Positions 53,138 to 63,948 of a DNA stretch of 64,000 bases are shown one piece after another. This DNA comes from Roseateles_C aquae. Lineage in GTDB: Bacteria > Pseudomonadota > Gammaproteobacteria > Burkholderiales > Burkholderiaceae_C. Positions within the stretch are counted from its first letter, which is position 1, and every line of letters begins with the position of its first letter. The notes under the pieces were generated by a model. It searched no databases and was not told the DNA's origin. It was given only the letters and a program-made list of their open reading frames with translations. Made by a program: the position numbers and the translations under genes. The DNA lies in the NCBI RefSeq assembly GCF_032337115.1, contig NZ_JAVXZY010000012.1, forward strand, positions 62,001 through 126,000. Reading direction: 5' to 3'.

Positions 53138-54037
53138 CTAGGCCAAGGCCGGCAGCATCGCAATAAAGGCGCGCAGCGCCGGGCTGGTCTGGCGGCGGCC
53201 GGGGTAGTAGAGGGCGAAGCCGGTGCCGTCGGGGCACCAGTCGCCCAGCACCTGGACCAGCCGGCCGGCGGCGAGGTGCTCGCGGGCCGCGCATTCATAG
53301 ACATAGGCATAGCCCACGCCTTCCAGCGCCGCCGCGAGCGCGACGCTCTGGTCGTCGACGATCAGCGGCCCGGGCGGGTCGAGCTTGAGCGCAGCGCCGT
53401 CGCGCGGATCGCTGAATTCCCACTGGAACATCGCACCGCTGGCAAAGCGCTGGCGCACGCAGGGCCGCTGCATCAGCTCACGCGGCTGCAGCGGTGCGGG
53501 CTGCGCCACCAGCACACCCGGCGCGGCGACGACGACAAAGCGCTGCGCCGGCCCCAGCGGCACGGCCACCATGTCTTGCGGCAGCCGCTCGGCAAAGCGC
53601 ACGCCGGCATCGAAGCCCTGAGCGACGATATCGACCAACGCATCCTGGGTGCACAGCTCCAGCTCGATCTGTGGATGGGCGCTCAGAAAGCGCGCCGCGA
53701 TCGGTGCCAGCAGCAGCCGCGCCGCACTGCGTGGCACCGACAGGCGCAGCACGCCGCTGGGCGCTTCCTTCATCGCTGCCACGTTGGCAAAGGCCTGATC
53801 CAGGCTGGCCAGCGCCGGCGCCGCCTGCGCCAGCAGCCGCTCGCCGGCCGCCGTGAGCGCGACGCTGCGGGTGCTGCGGTTCAGCAACGCCACCCCCAGC
53901 TGCGCCTCCAGCCTCTGCATCGCCTGACTGACCGCCGAGGGGCTCAGGCCCAGCGTCAGCGCGGCGCGGCGGTAGCTGCGGGCGTGGGCGACGGCGGCGA
54001 AGATGCGCAGGGGTTGGAGTTCGGGGGTGGGGGTCAT
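53138..54037 (-). CDS. LysR-family transcriptional regulator
   Basis: A 299-residue regulator. The helix-turn-helix (AVAHARSYRRAALTLGLSPSAVSQAMQRLE, given here by its end residues about 12-41) and the NRSTRSVALTAAGERLL wing are typical. The effector domain follows (about 90-299). Its proposed start at 54037 sits at a normal N-terminus; a longer frame runs into the palindrome and is rejected. It points away from the aldo/keto reductase gene, the usual layout for a regulator and its target, though a large palindrome separates them. Confidence 0.92.
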   Translation of the reverse strand: MTPTPELQPLRIFAAVAHARSYRRAALTLGLSPSAVSQAMQRLEAQLGVALLNRSTRSVALTAAGERLLAQAAPALASLDQAFANVAAMKEAPSGVLRLSVPRSAARLLLAPIAARFLSAHPQIELELCTQDALVDIVAQGFDAGVRFAERLPQDMVAVPLGPAQRFVVVAAPGVLVAQPAPLQPRELMQRPCVRQRFASGAMFQWEFSDPRDGAALKLDPPGPLIVDDQSVALAAALEGVGYAYVYECAAREHLAAGRLVQVLGDWCPDGTGFALYYPGRRQTSPALRAFIAMLPALA

Positions 54038-54144
54038 GGGGGGATTGTTGAGCAAGTCTGCGTCCCATAGGACTGCGACTCGTGAGCGGTGCCTTTGTTT
54101 CTTTTTTGATTCGCTTCGCGTAGGTGCCGAAGTGGCGTGCATGT

Positions 54145-54606
54145 GAGCCCGCCGGGATTCCGCCCCGGCTGGCGGGTAACTTTCTTCTGTCCGGCGACAG
54201 AAGAAAGTCACCAAAGAAGAACGCCTGAACGTGCGACTTTACTGAGCAGGTTGCTCGCTAGCGCTCGAACCGAGGTAGCGACACAAGGGGCAGCTGATCA
54301 CCGCTAGACGGCTCATAGGGCGGTTCGGCATGCTGGGCTCTGGCAGAACAGCCAACAGCCAACAGCCGCATGTCTTCGGATGATTGGGTATTCGGTCTTC
54401 TTCCAGAGCCCAGCATGCCGAACCAGCGGTGTAGCCGTTTGGCGGTGATCAGCTGCCCCTTCGCGCCAGTGCTTGCCACGAGCGTGAGCGAGCGTGCCGC
54501 TCGGTCAAGTCGCACGTTTGCATTTCGGGCTCTCTTCTTTGGTGACTTTCTTCTGAGCCAGCAGAAGAAAGTTACCCGCCAGCCGGGGCGGAATCCCGGC
54601 GGGCTC
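54145..54606. repeat. 460-bp imperfect palindrome of nested inverted repeats
   Basis: Four nested arm pairs share a centre near 54374. Outer arms are 45 of 45 identical (54145-54189 with 54562-54606), next arms 23 of 23 (54198-54220 with 54533-54555), then 18 of 18 (54287-54304 with 54442-54459) and 22 of 22 (54322-54343 with 54403-54424). Each end also folds on itself through ACTTTCTTCTG/CAGAAGAAAGT. No transposase or convincing gene is inside. It fills most of the 743-base gap 54038-54780, whose remainder shows nothing else. Confidence 0.85.
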
Positions 54607-54780
54607 TCACGCACAACGTAAGACCACCAGCGGATAGCTGCTCAACCAAAGCCAAGCCGGCACAACGAAACAGCCCCCCACTGTTAAGCCCCACCACACA
54701 CCCCATTCACCTCCCCACGACTTGTGCCCAAGCCCCCCCACCCCGACGATGCAAGCACCTCTTCCAAGGATGCTGAAACG

Positions 54781-55797
<1,017 letters not shown>

Positions 55798-56854
55798 GCG
55801 GCGAGCAAGGCCGTCGCCGCCGCCGCCGGCAGCGGGCGGCCGAGGTAATAGCCTTGCAACTGCGTGCAGCCCAAGGCCTCCAGTGCGCTGGCCTGCTCTT
55901 CGGTCTCAACGCCCTCGGCCACGATTTCCAGGCCCAGCGACTGGCCCAGCGCACAGGTGGCGCGCAGCACTGCGGCGGCGTCGGGCCGCGGCAAGGGCTC
56001 GACCATGCTGCGGTCTATCTTCATCGTGCTGATCGGCAGCTTGCGCAGCATGGTCAGCGAGGACTGGCCGGTACCGAAGTCGTCCAGTGAGCACAGCACG
56101 CCGGCCTCGTGCAGCAGCCGCAGCTGCGGCAGCACACGATCGAGCTGGCCGATGGCAGCGGACTCGGTGATCTCAACCTCGACGGCGGAATGGGGCAGCC
56201 TCGCCTCATCCAGCGAGCGCAGCAACCGGGCGGCGAAGTCGACATCTTCGAACTGCAAGGGCGAGACGTTGACGGCCACCGTTGGCAGCTCACCGAACTG
56301 GCGCTGCCAGTCGCACAGCTGCCCGATCGCGATGGCCAGGATCAGTTCGCCCAGCCGCTTGATCTGACCGGTGCGCTCGGCCGCCGGCACAAAGTCCATC
56401 GGGCTGATTCTTGTGCCATCGGGCCGCTGCCAGCGCACCAGCGCCTCGAAGCCGCAGAGCCGGCGTGCCCCGGCGCTGAACTTGGGCTGGTAGTCGAGCA
56501 CGAACTCGCCGGCGGCTATCGCCTGAGCCAGCGACTGCTCGGCCTGCAGCCTCGCCTCGGCAGCACGGTTCATGCCGCGGTCGTAGAACACCGAGGCATT
56601 GCCGGCGATCTGCTTGGCGCGGTGCATGGCGGCGTCGGCGGCGCGCAGCAGCGCGGTGCCGTCGCGGCCGTCCTGCGGATAGAGCGCCACGCCGGCGGAC
56701 AAATGCACCAGCAGCTCATGGCCCTCGACCCGCAGCGGCGTGCCCATCAGCGCCAGCATGTGCTCGACCTCGGCCTGCGCATCCTCTGGAGTAGCCACCT
56801 GTTCGATCAGCAGCAGGAATTGATCTTCGCCCAGTCTGGCCAGCTGGGTGCCGG

Positions 56855-56868
56855 GGGTCAGGCCTTGC
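56855..56868 (+). repeat. one-mismatch copy of the 14-nt word
   Basis: GGGTCAGGCCTTGC on the plus strand within the EAL gene (minus strand reads Gln-Gly-Leu-Thr), varying only at position 9. Confidence 0.55.
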
Positions 56869-58196
56869 CGCAGGCGCTGCGCAATCGCCTGCAGCAGCGC
56901 ATCGCCGACCTGATGGCCCAGCGTCTCGTTGACCAGCTGAAAGCGGTCGACATCGGCCGAGATCAGCGCAAACGGCTGGCCGCGGGCGCTCAGCCGCTGC
57001 AGCTGCTCGACCGCATGGTTGCGGTTTGGCAGATCGGTCAGCTCGTCGTGCAGGGCCTGGCGGCGCAAGGCCTCCAGCGCCGTTTGCCGCGCCGTGTCGT
57101 CGATCATCACCAGCAGCTCGGCCGGCTTGCCGTCCCAGTCGATATGGCTGGACAGGCTGCGCAGGAACAGGCGCCGCCCGTCATGCGTCTGCCGCAGGCC
57201 CTGCCAATCAATCCTGGCGTCGGGGTCAGCCAGCACGGCGGCGTGGCGGCGCAGCGCCTGCTCGCGATCCTCGGCCTCGACCAGCTCGGTCACCACATCG
57301 GCACGGCGCGCAGCGGCCAGTGTCGGATAGCCAAAGATCTGCAGTGCGGCTGGATTGGCGTAGAGCACGCGGTGCTCGCGCAGCACCGCCAGGCCCTGCA
57401 GCGAATGCTCGGCCAGCCGGGTGAAGCGCTCGGCCTGCTCGGCCGCCTCGCGGTGGGCGCGGGCCACGGCGACGATGATCAGCGCCAGGCTCAGCACCGT
57501 CTGCACGACCAGGCCGGAGCCATGGGTGATCGGCGAGCGGCTCATCGGGTCGAGCAAGGGCCCGCTGACATGGACCATGCCCGAGGCGATGAAGCAGGCG
57601 GCCAGCGCCGTTTCGCTGCGCCGGCCGTGCAGGCCAATCCAGGCCGCGCACAGCCAGTTGCCCAGCGCCAGCACGGCGGCGGCCGCGGCAATGCCCCAAC
57701 GCATGTCCTGGATGCCGATCAGCGCCGTCGCCAGCGTGACCACCGCCAGCGTGATGCTCCAGAAGCGTGCTGACCAGGGCCGGCTGCGGTACTGGCTGGC
57801 GCCGGCCATGTACAGATACAGCGAGGCCATCACCGCCGCCGAGGCGCCAAAAGCCTGGGCCTTCAGACGCAGGCCGGCCATGTTCGGCTCGGCCATTCCC
57901 AAGCCCAGCGCCAGGCCCACGCCCAGCAGCAAGGCGCTCCAACCCCACAGCCGCACATAGCCGTAGCGGCGGTCGATATGCCAGAGCACCAGCAGCGTGG
58001 CGCCCATCAGCACTTGCAGGCAGGAACTGATCAGAACCAGATGACTCATCCGGGATCCTTGCCGCCATGACAGCCGCGGCATCGGGCCATCCTAGCCGAG
58101 GCGACCGGTCCAGGGCCAGGCTTTCCCCCGGGAGCGGGAGCCGCTTTGCTGGGACAATGACGGCTTTGTTGCCTTTTGCACCCACAGCTGCACACC

Positions 58197-59522
58197 ATGA
58201 CCCAGCGCGTTCTGACCGGCATCACCACCACCGGTATCCTGCACCTCGGCAATTACGTCGGCGCCCTGCGCCCGGCCATCGCGGCCAGCCGCGAGGCGGG
58301 CGTCGAGAGCTTTTTCTTCATGGCCGACTATCACGCGCTGATCAAGTGCGATGAGCCCGAGCGCATCGAGCGCTCGCGCCTGCAGATCGCCGCCACCTGG
58401 CTGGCCGCCGGGCTGGACACCGAGCGCGTGGTCTTCTACCGCCAGAGCGATATCCCCGAGATTCCCGAGCTGACCTGGCTGCTGACCTGCGTGACCAGCA
58501 AGGGCCAGATGAACCGTGCCCATGCCTACAAGGGCGCGGTCGACGCCAATCTGGCTGCCGGCGAGGACGCCGATGCCGGCATCACCATGGGCCTGTACAG
58601 CTACCCCATCCTGATGGCGGCCGACATCCTGATGTTCAACGCCCACCGCGTGCCGGTCGGCAAGGATCAGGTTCAGCACATCGAGATGTGCCGCGACGTG
58701 GCCCAGCGCTTCAACCATCTGTTCGGCCGCGGCAGCGGGTTCTTTGTGCTGCCCGAGGCCCAGGTCGACGCCGAGATGGAGCTGCTGCCGGGCCTGGACG
58801 GCCGCAAGATGAGCAAGAGCTATGACAACGTCATCCCCTTGTTCGAAGGCGGCGCACGCGCGCTGAAGGACGCCATCGCCCGCATCGTCACCGATTCGCG
58901 CCTGCCCGGCGAGCCCAAGGAGACCGAAGGCTCGCACCTGGTCAGCATCTACGACGCCTTTGCCACGCCGGCCCAGCGCGAGGCCTTCCGCGCCGAGCTG
59001 CGCGCCGGCCTGGCCTGGGGCGAGGCCAAGCAGCGCCTGTTCGAGCTGATCGACGCCGAGATCGGCCCGATGCGCGAGCGCTACGACTCGCTGATGGCCA
59101 ATCCCGAGCGCATTGAAGAGATCCTGCAGCAGGGTGCGACCAAGGCCCGCGCCATCGCCGCGCCCTTGCTGGCACAGCTGCGCGAGGCCGTCGGCCTGCG
59201 CCGCTTCCAGCCGCTCAAGGCCGCCGTGCAGGAGGCCAAGCTGAAGGCGGCGCTGCCGGTGTTCAAGCAATACCGCGAGGCCGATGGCAAGTTCTACTTC
59301 AAGCTCAACAGCGCCGAGGGTCAGGTCTTGCTGCAAAGCCAGGGCCTGGAGCAGGGCCGTGAGGCTGGCCAGTGGGTGGTGCGGCTGAAGCGCGAGCCGG
59401 CCGCGCTGGCTGAGGCACCGGTGCAGCTGGGCGAGGGCGTCAGCGCGGCCGCTGTGGCCGAGGCGCTGTCCGCGCTGGCGGCGGCCGAGCTGGCCGCGGA
59501 AGCAGCCAAACAAAAGGCCTGA
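58197..59522 (+). CDS. trpS: tryptophan--tRNA ligase with C-terminal extension
   Basis: A 441-residue class I synthetase. The HIGH-type motif is GILHLGNYVG (about 14-23) and the KMSKS motif is exact (about residue 206). It charges tRNA-Trp with tryptophan. Compact bacterial TrpRS proteins are about 330 residues; this one has an extra 100. Within the extension, QYREADGKFYFKLNSAEGQ and LLQSQGLEQGREAG resemble a single DUF1508/YegP-like unit, followed by an Ala/Glu-rich tail. Similar long TrpRS proteins occur in Burkholderiales, to my knowledge. Confidence 0.93.
   Translation: MTQRVLTGITTTGILHLGNYVGALRPAIAASREAGVESFFFMADYHALIKCDEPERIERSRLQIAATWLAAGLDTERVVFYRQSDIPEIPELTWLLTCVTSKGQMNRAHAYKGAVDANLAAGEDADAGITMGLYSYPILMAADILMFNAHRVPVGKDQVQHIEMCRDVAQRFNHLFGRGSGFFVLPEAQVDAEMELLPGLDGRKMSKSYDNVIPLFEGGARALKDAIARIVTDSRLPGEPKETEGSHLVSIYDAFATPAQREAFRAELRAGLAWGEAKQRLFELIDAEIGPMRERYDSLMANPERIEEILQQGATKARAIAAPLLAQLREAVGLRRFQPLKAAVQEAKLKAALPVFKQYREADGKFYFKLNSAEGQVLLQSQGLEQGREAGQWVVRLKREPAALAEAPVQLGEGVSAAAVAEALSALAAAELAAEAAKQKA
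59318..59331 (+). repeat. 14-nt recurring word, copy 7
   Basis: Exact GGGTCAGGTCTTGC in the C-terminal extension of trpS, read as GGT CAG GTC TTG (Gly-Gln-Val-Leu). Confidence 0.7.
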
Positions 59523-59535
59523 TCCCGCGCCGCCC

Positions 59536-62076
59536 ATGAGCGCCGCCGAGCCGCTGCCCGACGAGGCGCCGCGCATCCAGGGCGGCGATCGCCTCGGCGC
59601 CTGGCGGGTGCAGCGCCGCATCGGCATGGGCGCGATGGGCGAGGTCTGGCTGGCCCGCCGCGACGACGGCCTCTACGAATCCGAGGCCGCGATCAAGCTG
59701 CTGCGGGCCGATGTCAGCGGCCCCGGCCTGGGGGCCCGCTTTGCCCGTGAGCGGGCGTTGCTGGGGCGGCTCCACCACCCCGGTATTGCCCGGCTGCTGG
59801 ATGCCGGTCACGCCGAGGGCCAGGCCTATCTGGTGTTGGAGTTCATTGCCGGGCAGACGCTCAGTGCCCATGTGGCGCGCCGCCATCTGCCTGTGGCCGA
59901 GCGGGTGCAGCTGCTGATCGGCATCGGCCAGGCGGTCGAATACGCCCATGGCCAGCTGATCGTCCATCGAGATCTGAAGCCGGGCAATGTGATCGTCAGC
60001 GAGGCCGGCCAGCCCAAGCTGCTGGACTTCGGCATCGCCGCCATGCTGGAAGATGAGGAAGCCGGCGACAGCGCGCTGACCCGCGTTGCCGGCCGCCGCC
60101 TGACACCGGCCTACGCGGCGCCGGAGCAGATCCTCGGCGCACCGCTGGGCGTGGCCGCCGATGTCTATGCGCTGGGCGTGATGCTGTACGAGCTGCTCAG
60201 CGGCGAGCTGCCGTTTCGGCCCGAGCACGACACCCGCCAGGCGCTCGAACATGCGGTGCTGCACACCGAGCCGCGGCGCTTTGCCGAGCTGATCGCCGCC
60301 GGCCAGGCCCGCGCCGGTGGCCCCGGCCTGCCGCCCGATGCGCGGCTGGCGCTTGGCGACCTGGAGGCCATCTGTGCCAAGGCGCTGCGCAAGACGCCGG
60401 CCGAGCGCTACGCCAGCGTGCGCGCCTTGATCGACGATTTGCAGTGCTGGCTGGATCACCGCCCGGTCAGCGCGCGGCGCGAGGAATGGCGCTACCGGGC
60501 CAGGCTCTGGCTGCGCCGCAACCGGGTGGCGGCGCTGGCGGCCAGCGGTGTGCTGCTGGCGCTCAGCGCCGGCCTGGCCGTCAGCCTGTGGCAACGCCAG
60601 CGCGCCGAGCACGAGGCCGAGATCGCCGCCCAGGCCACCGACTATCTGGGTGAGCTGCTCGCCTCGGCCGACCCCAACACCCATGGCGGCAAGCCGCCGA
60701 CGGTGCTGGACCTGCTGGAACGCAGCCGCGCCGAGCTCGATCAGCGCTTCGCCAGCCAGCCCGAGCTGCAGCTGCGCCTCTACAGCGTGCTGACCGACAC
60801 CTACCGCTCGCTGCACCGTTTCGACATTGCGCTGGGCCTGGGCGAGCGTGCGCTGGCGCTGGCCCGCTCGCTATGGGGCGAGCGCGACCCGCGCAGCATC
60901 GAGGCAGCGATGGACCTGGCCAAGGCCTACACCGCGCAGAACAACCCCACCCGGGTGGTGGCGCTGGCCGAGCCGCTGCAGGAGCGGGTGCGCCAGCTCT
61001 ATGGCCCGAGCTCGGACCAGTACAGCGAGATGATCCATGTGCTGCTGCCCGCCTATGCCCGGCTGGGCCGCTTTGCCGAGGCTGAAGCCCTGGTGCAGCC
61101 GGGCCGGGCGATCGACGAGGCGCTGTTCGGCAAGCAGGACTTTCGCTCGCTCTACTTTTCCAACTACGTGCATGGCCTGCGTGTGGCCCAGGGGCGCTGG
61201 CGCGAGGCCGAGGCGCTGCTGGAACAGATTCGCCCAGGCTGGCAGACCCCGCAGGCCGAGGCCGAGTACGCCACCTATGTGCTGACGCTGCGGCGCAATC
61301 TGCTGGTGGTGCAGATGCGCCGTTTGAAAGACGCCGATCTGGAGGGCCAGGCCCGTGCACTGATGGCCGAGATGGATGCCAAGCTCGGCGCCGCCAACGA
61401 GATGCGGCCGGCGCTGCAGACCGAGCTGGCGCGCTACCTCGGCGAGCGTGGCGAGTACCGCCGCGCCTGGGCCGAGCATGAGGCCATGGACGCTGCCGCG
61501 CCGGCCCAGCAGTACGAAACCCGCCGCTTGCCGCGCCAGATCGCCCTGCTGCTGGCCCGCGCGCTGGCCGGCCAGCCGCTGCAGCTGGCGCCGCAGGCCC
61601 TGGCGGCGCAGTTGCAGGCCTCGACGCTGCTGGTCGGCCCCAACCGCGTCGAGCAGTGGCTGCGCCTGGCCCAGCTGGGCCTTTTGCTGCAGGACGGCGG
61701 GCTGGCCGATCAGGCCTTGGCGGCGCTGCAGGCCGAGCCCAGCCTGGCCGGCAATCCGCCGCAACGCAGCCGCTACGAACAGCTGCTGGGCGAGCGGGCA
61801 CGCCAACGGGGCGAGCTGGGGCAAGCCCTGACCCTCTTGCACCGCCGCGCCGCCTATTTCGACGGCCTGGGCGAGCCGCAATACCTGCCGCACTGGCTGG
61901 CCCAGCTCGATCTGGCCGCCACCCTGCTGCGCGCCGGCAAGCCCGAGGCCGCGGCGGCGCTGGCCCGCGCCGATGCGCTGCGCCCGGCCAGCTTGCCGCC
62001 AGGCCATCCGCTGGATCAGCTGCGCCAGGCACTGGGCCGGCAGGATTTCACAGCCTCGCTTGACGGTCGGCTCTAA
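59536..62076 (+). CDS. Hanks-type Ser/Thr protein kinase with membrane helix and TPR-like region
   Basis: An 846-residue protein. The kinase domain (about 20-300) has GMGAMGEVWLA, the ATP lysine near residue 54 (AAIKLL), HRDLKPGN with D146, DFGIAA and AAPEQ. One membrane helix follows (about 328-352), then a long extracytoplasmic or cytoplasmic helical repeat region of TPR type (about 360-840). This layout is common for signalling kinases that bind proteins through the repeats. It starts 13 bases after trpS and may share its transcript. Substrates unknown. Confidence 0.9.
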   Translation: MSAAEPLPDEAPRIQGGDRLGAWRVQRRIGMGAMGEVWLARRDDGLYESEAAIKLLRADVSGPGLGARFARERALLGRLHHPGIARLLDAGHAEGQAYLVLEFIAGQTLSAHVARRHLPVAERVQLLIGIGQAVEYAHGQLIVHRDLKPGNVIVSEAGQPKLLDFGIAAMLEDEEAGDSALTRVAGRRLTPAYAAPEQILGAPLGVAADVYALGVMLYELLSGELPFRPEHDTRQALEHAVLHTEPRRFAELIAAGQARAGGPGLPPDARLALGDLEAICAKALRKTPAERYASVRALIDDLQCWLDHRPVSARREEWRYRARLWLRRNRVAALAASGVLLALSAGLAVSLWQRQRAEHEAEIAAQATDYLGELLASADPNTHGGKPPTVLDLLERSRAELDQRFASQPELQLRLYSVLTDTYRSLHRFDIALGLGERALALARSLWGERDPRSIEAAMDLAKAYTAQNNPTRVVALAEPLQERVRQLYGPSSDQYSEMIHVLLPAYARLGRFAEAEALVQPGRAIDEALFGKQDFRSLYFSNYVHGLRVAQGRWREAEALLEQIRPGWQTPQAEAEYATYVLTLRRNLLVVQMRRLKDADLEGQARALMAEMDAKLGAANEMRPALQTELARYLGERGEYRRAWAEHEAMDAAAPAQQYETRRLPRQIALLLARALAGQPLQLAPQALAAQLQASTLLVGPNRVEQWLRLAQLGLLLQDGGLADQALAALQAEPSLAGNPPQRSRYEQLLGERARQRGELGQALTLLHRRAAYFDGLGEPQYLPHWLAQLDLAATLLRAGKPEAAAALARADALRPASLPPGHPLDQLRQALGRQDFTASLDGRL
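61821..61834 (-). repeat. one-mismatch copy of the 14-nt word
   Basis: GGGTCAGGGCTTGC on the minus strand within the kinase gene (plus strand reads Gln-Ala-Leu-Thr), varying only at position 9. Confidence 0.5.
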
Positions 62077-62178
62077 AAGGCTGTTGCTCGCGCGCAAACC
62101 CGCTGGTCAGGCCTGGCCTCAGCGGCTAGCCTCTGGCTCAGCATTGCCCACACAAACAGCAGTATTGGAGACAAGACA

Positions 62179-63879
62179 ATGGCCGCCATTTCCCCCGACA
62201 CCCTGGCCCTGCAACGCCTCTACCACTGGGAGCGCACGGCGGCCGATCAGCTGGTGCTGACGCAACCGATGGGCGGTGGCCAGGTGCAGACCTGGACCTG
62301 GGGCCAGGTGGCCGATCAGGTGCGCCGCATGGCCGCGCATCTGCAGCAGATGGGCCAGGCCCAGGGCTGGGGCCCGGGCGCCAAGGTGGCCATCCTGTCG
62401 AAGAACTGTGCCTGGTGGCTGATGAGCGATCTGGCCATCTGGATGGCCGGCTATGTCTCGGTGCCGCTGTACCCGACGCTGGCGCCGGAAACCATCCGCC
62501 AGATCCTCGAACACAGCGAGGCCCGCGCCTGCTTCATCGGCAAGCTCGATGGCTGGGCCGGCATGAAGCCCGGCGTGCCGGCCGGCCTGCCCTGCATCAG
62601 CTATCCGCTGTCGCCCGACGATGCCCGCAAGGACTACCCCGGCTGGGACGCGATCTGCGCCAAGGTGGCGCCGCTGCAGGGCCAGCCGCTGCGTGGCGGC
62701 GAGGACCTGGCCACACTGATCTACACCTCGGGCACCACCGGCGCACCCAAGGGCGTGATGCACAGCTTTGGCAATTTCGCCTGGGCGCTGACGGCGGCCA
62801 TCGGCCGCGTGCCCATGGGACCGGACGACCGCCTGCTGTCCTATCTGCCGCTGGCCCATGTGGTCGAGCGGGTGCTGGTGGAACATGGCTGGCTGCGCGC
62901 CGGCTTCAAGGTCTATTTCGCCGAGACGCTGGACACCTTCACCACCGATCTGCAGCGCGCCCGGCCGACGATCTTCTTCTCGGTGCCGCGGCTGTGGGTC
63001 AAGTTCCAGCAGGGCGTGCAGCACAAGCTGCCGCAGGCCAAGCTGGACAAGCTGCTGGGCATTCCGCTGATCGGCTGGCTGGTCAAGCGCAAGCTGATGA
63101 AGGCGCTGGGCCTGGATCAATGCCGCGTGGCCGCCGGCGGCGCGGCGCCGATGCCGGTGGCGCTGCTGCACTGGTATCGCAAGCTGGGGCTGGAGGTCAA
63201 CGAAGGCTACGGCATGACCGAGAACCTGGCCATCTGCAATATCACCATCCCGGGCAAGGACCAGACCGGCACCGTCGGCCCGGCCTATGACGGCGTGCAG
63301 CTGCGCATCGATCCCAGCAACGGCGAGCTGCTGATGAAGAGCCCGGCGCTGATGCTGGGCTACTACAAGGAGCCGCAGATGACTGCCGAGGTCATCGATG
63401 CCGAAGGCTGGCTGCACACCGGCGACAAGGCCGCCATCGACGGCCAGGGCTGCCTGCGCATCACCGGCCGGGTCAAGGATCTGTTCAAGACCAGCAAGGG
63501 CAAGTACGTCGCCCCGGCGCCCATCGAAGACCGGCTGATGCTGAACAAGGACATCGAGGCCTGCGTCGTCACCGGCGCCAATCTGGGCCAGCCGGTCGGC
63601 ATCGTCATGCTCTCGCCTGACGCGGCCGAGCGCAGCGGCTCGGCGGCCGACCGCGAACAGCTGATGGCCCAGCTGAGCAAGCATCTGGACGACATCAACG
63701 AACGCCTTGACCCGCATGAGCAGATGGACTGCCTGGTCGCGGTCAAGACACCCTGGACGGTCGACAACGGCTTCATCACGCCGACCTTCAAGGTCAAGCG
63801 CAACCGCATCGAAGAGGTCTATGGGCCGCAGCTGGAGGCCTGGGTCGGCTCACGCAAGAAGATCATCTTCGGCGACTGA
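62179..63879 (+). CDS. AMP-forming acyl-CoA synthetase (long-chain fatty-acid--CoA ligase type)
   Basis: A 566-residue adenylate-forming enzyme. The AMP-binding loop is IYTSGTTGAPKGVMH, with GYGMTEN, TGDKAAIDGQGCLRITGR and the C-terminal KTSKGKYVAP loop of the long-chain acyl-CoA synthetase group. It activates a fatty acid with ATP and CoA at the inner membrane face. A ribosome-binding site GGAGACA lies just upstream. The chain-length preference is not readable. Confidence 0.93.
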   Translation: MAAISPDTLALQRLYHWERTAADQLVLTQPMGGGQVQTWTWGQVADQVRRMAAHLQQMGQAQGWGPGAKVAILSKNCAWWLMSDLAIWMAGYVSVPLYPTLAPETIRQILEHSEARACFIGKLDGWAGMKPGVPAGLPCISYPLSPDDARKDYPGWDAICAKVAPLQGQPLRGGEDLATLIYTSGTTGAPKGVMHSFGNFAWALTAAIGRVPMGPDDRLLSYLPLAHVVERVLVEHGWLRAGFKVYFAETLDTFTTDLQRARPTIFFSVPRLWVKFQQGVQHKLPQAKLDKLLGIPLIGWLVKRKLMKALGLDQCRVAAGGAAPMPVALLHWYRKLGLEVNEGYGMTENLAICNITIPGKDQTGTVGPAYDGVQLRIDPSNGELLMKSPALMLGYYKEPQMTAEVIDAEGWLHTGDKAAIDGQGCLRITGRVKDLFKTSKGKYVAPAPIEDRLMLNKDIEACVVTGANLGQPVGIVMLSPDAAERSGSAADREQLMAQLSKHLDDINERLDPHEQMDCLVAVKTPWTVDNGFITPTFKVKRNRIEEVYGPQLEAWVGSRKKIIFGD

Positions 63880-63948
63880 GCTTCTTCCCTCGCCGCGGCA
63901 GGCTGCCGCACAATCGGCGCGGGCCGCCGCAGCGGCCGGGAGTCTGGC

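Noticed and set aside
54258..54614. 118-residue open frame within the palindrome
   Set aside because: It is produced by the repeat itself, and similar spurious frames from such repeats are, as I recall, widely annotated in related genomes. No protein family supports it.
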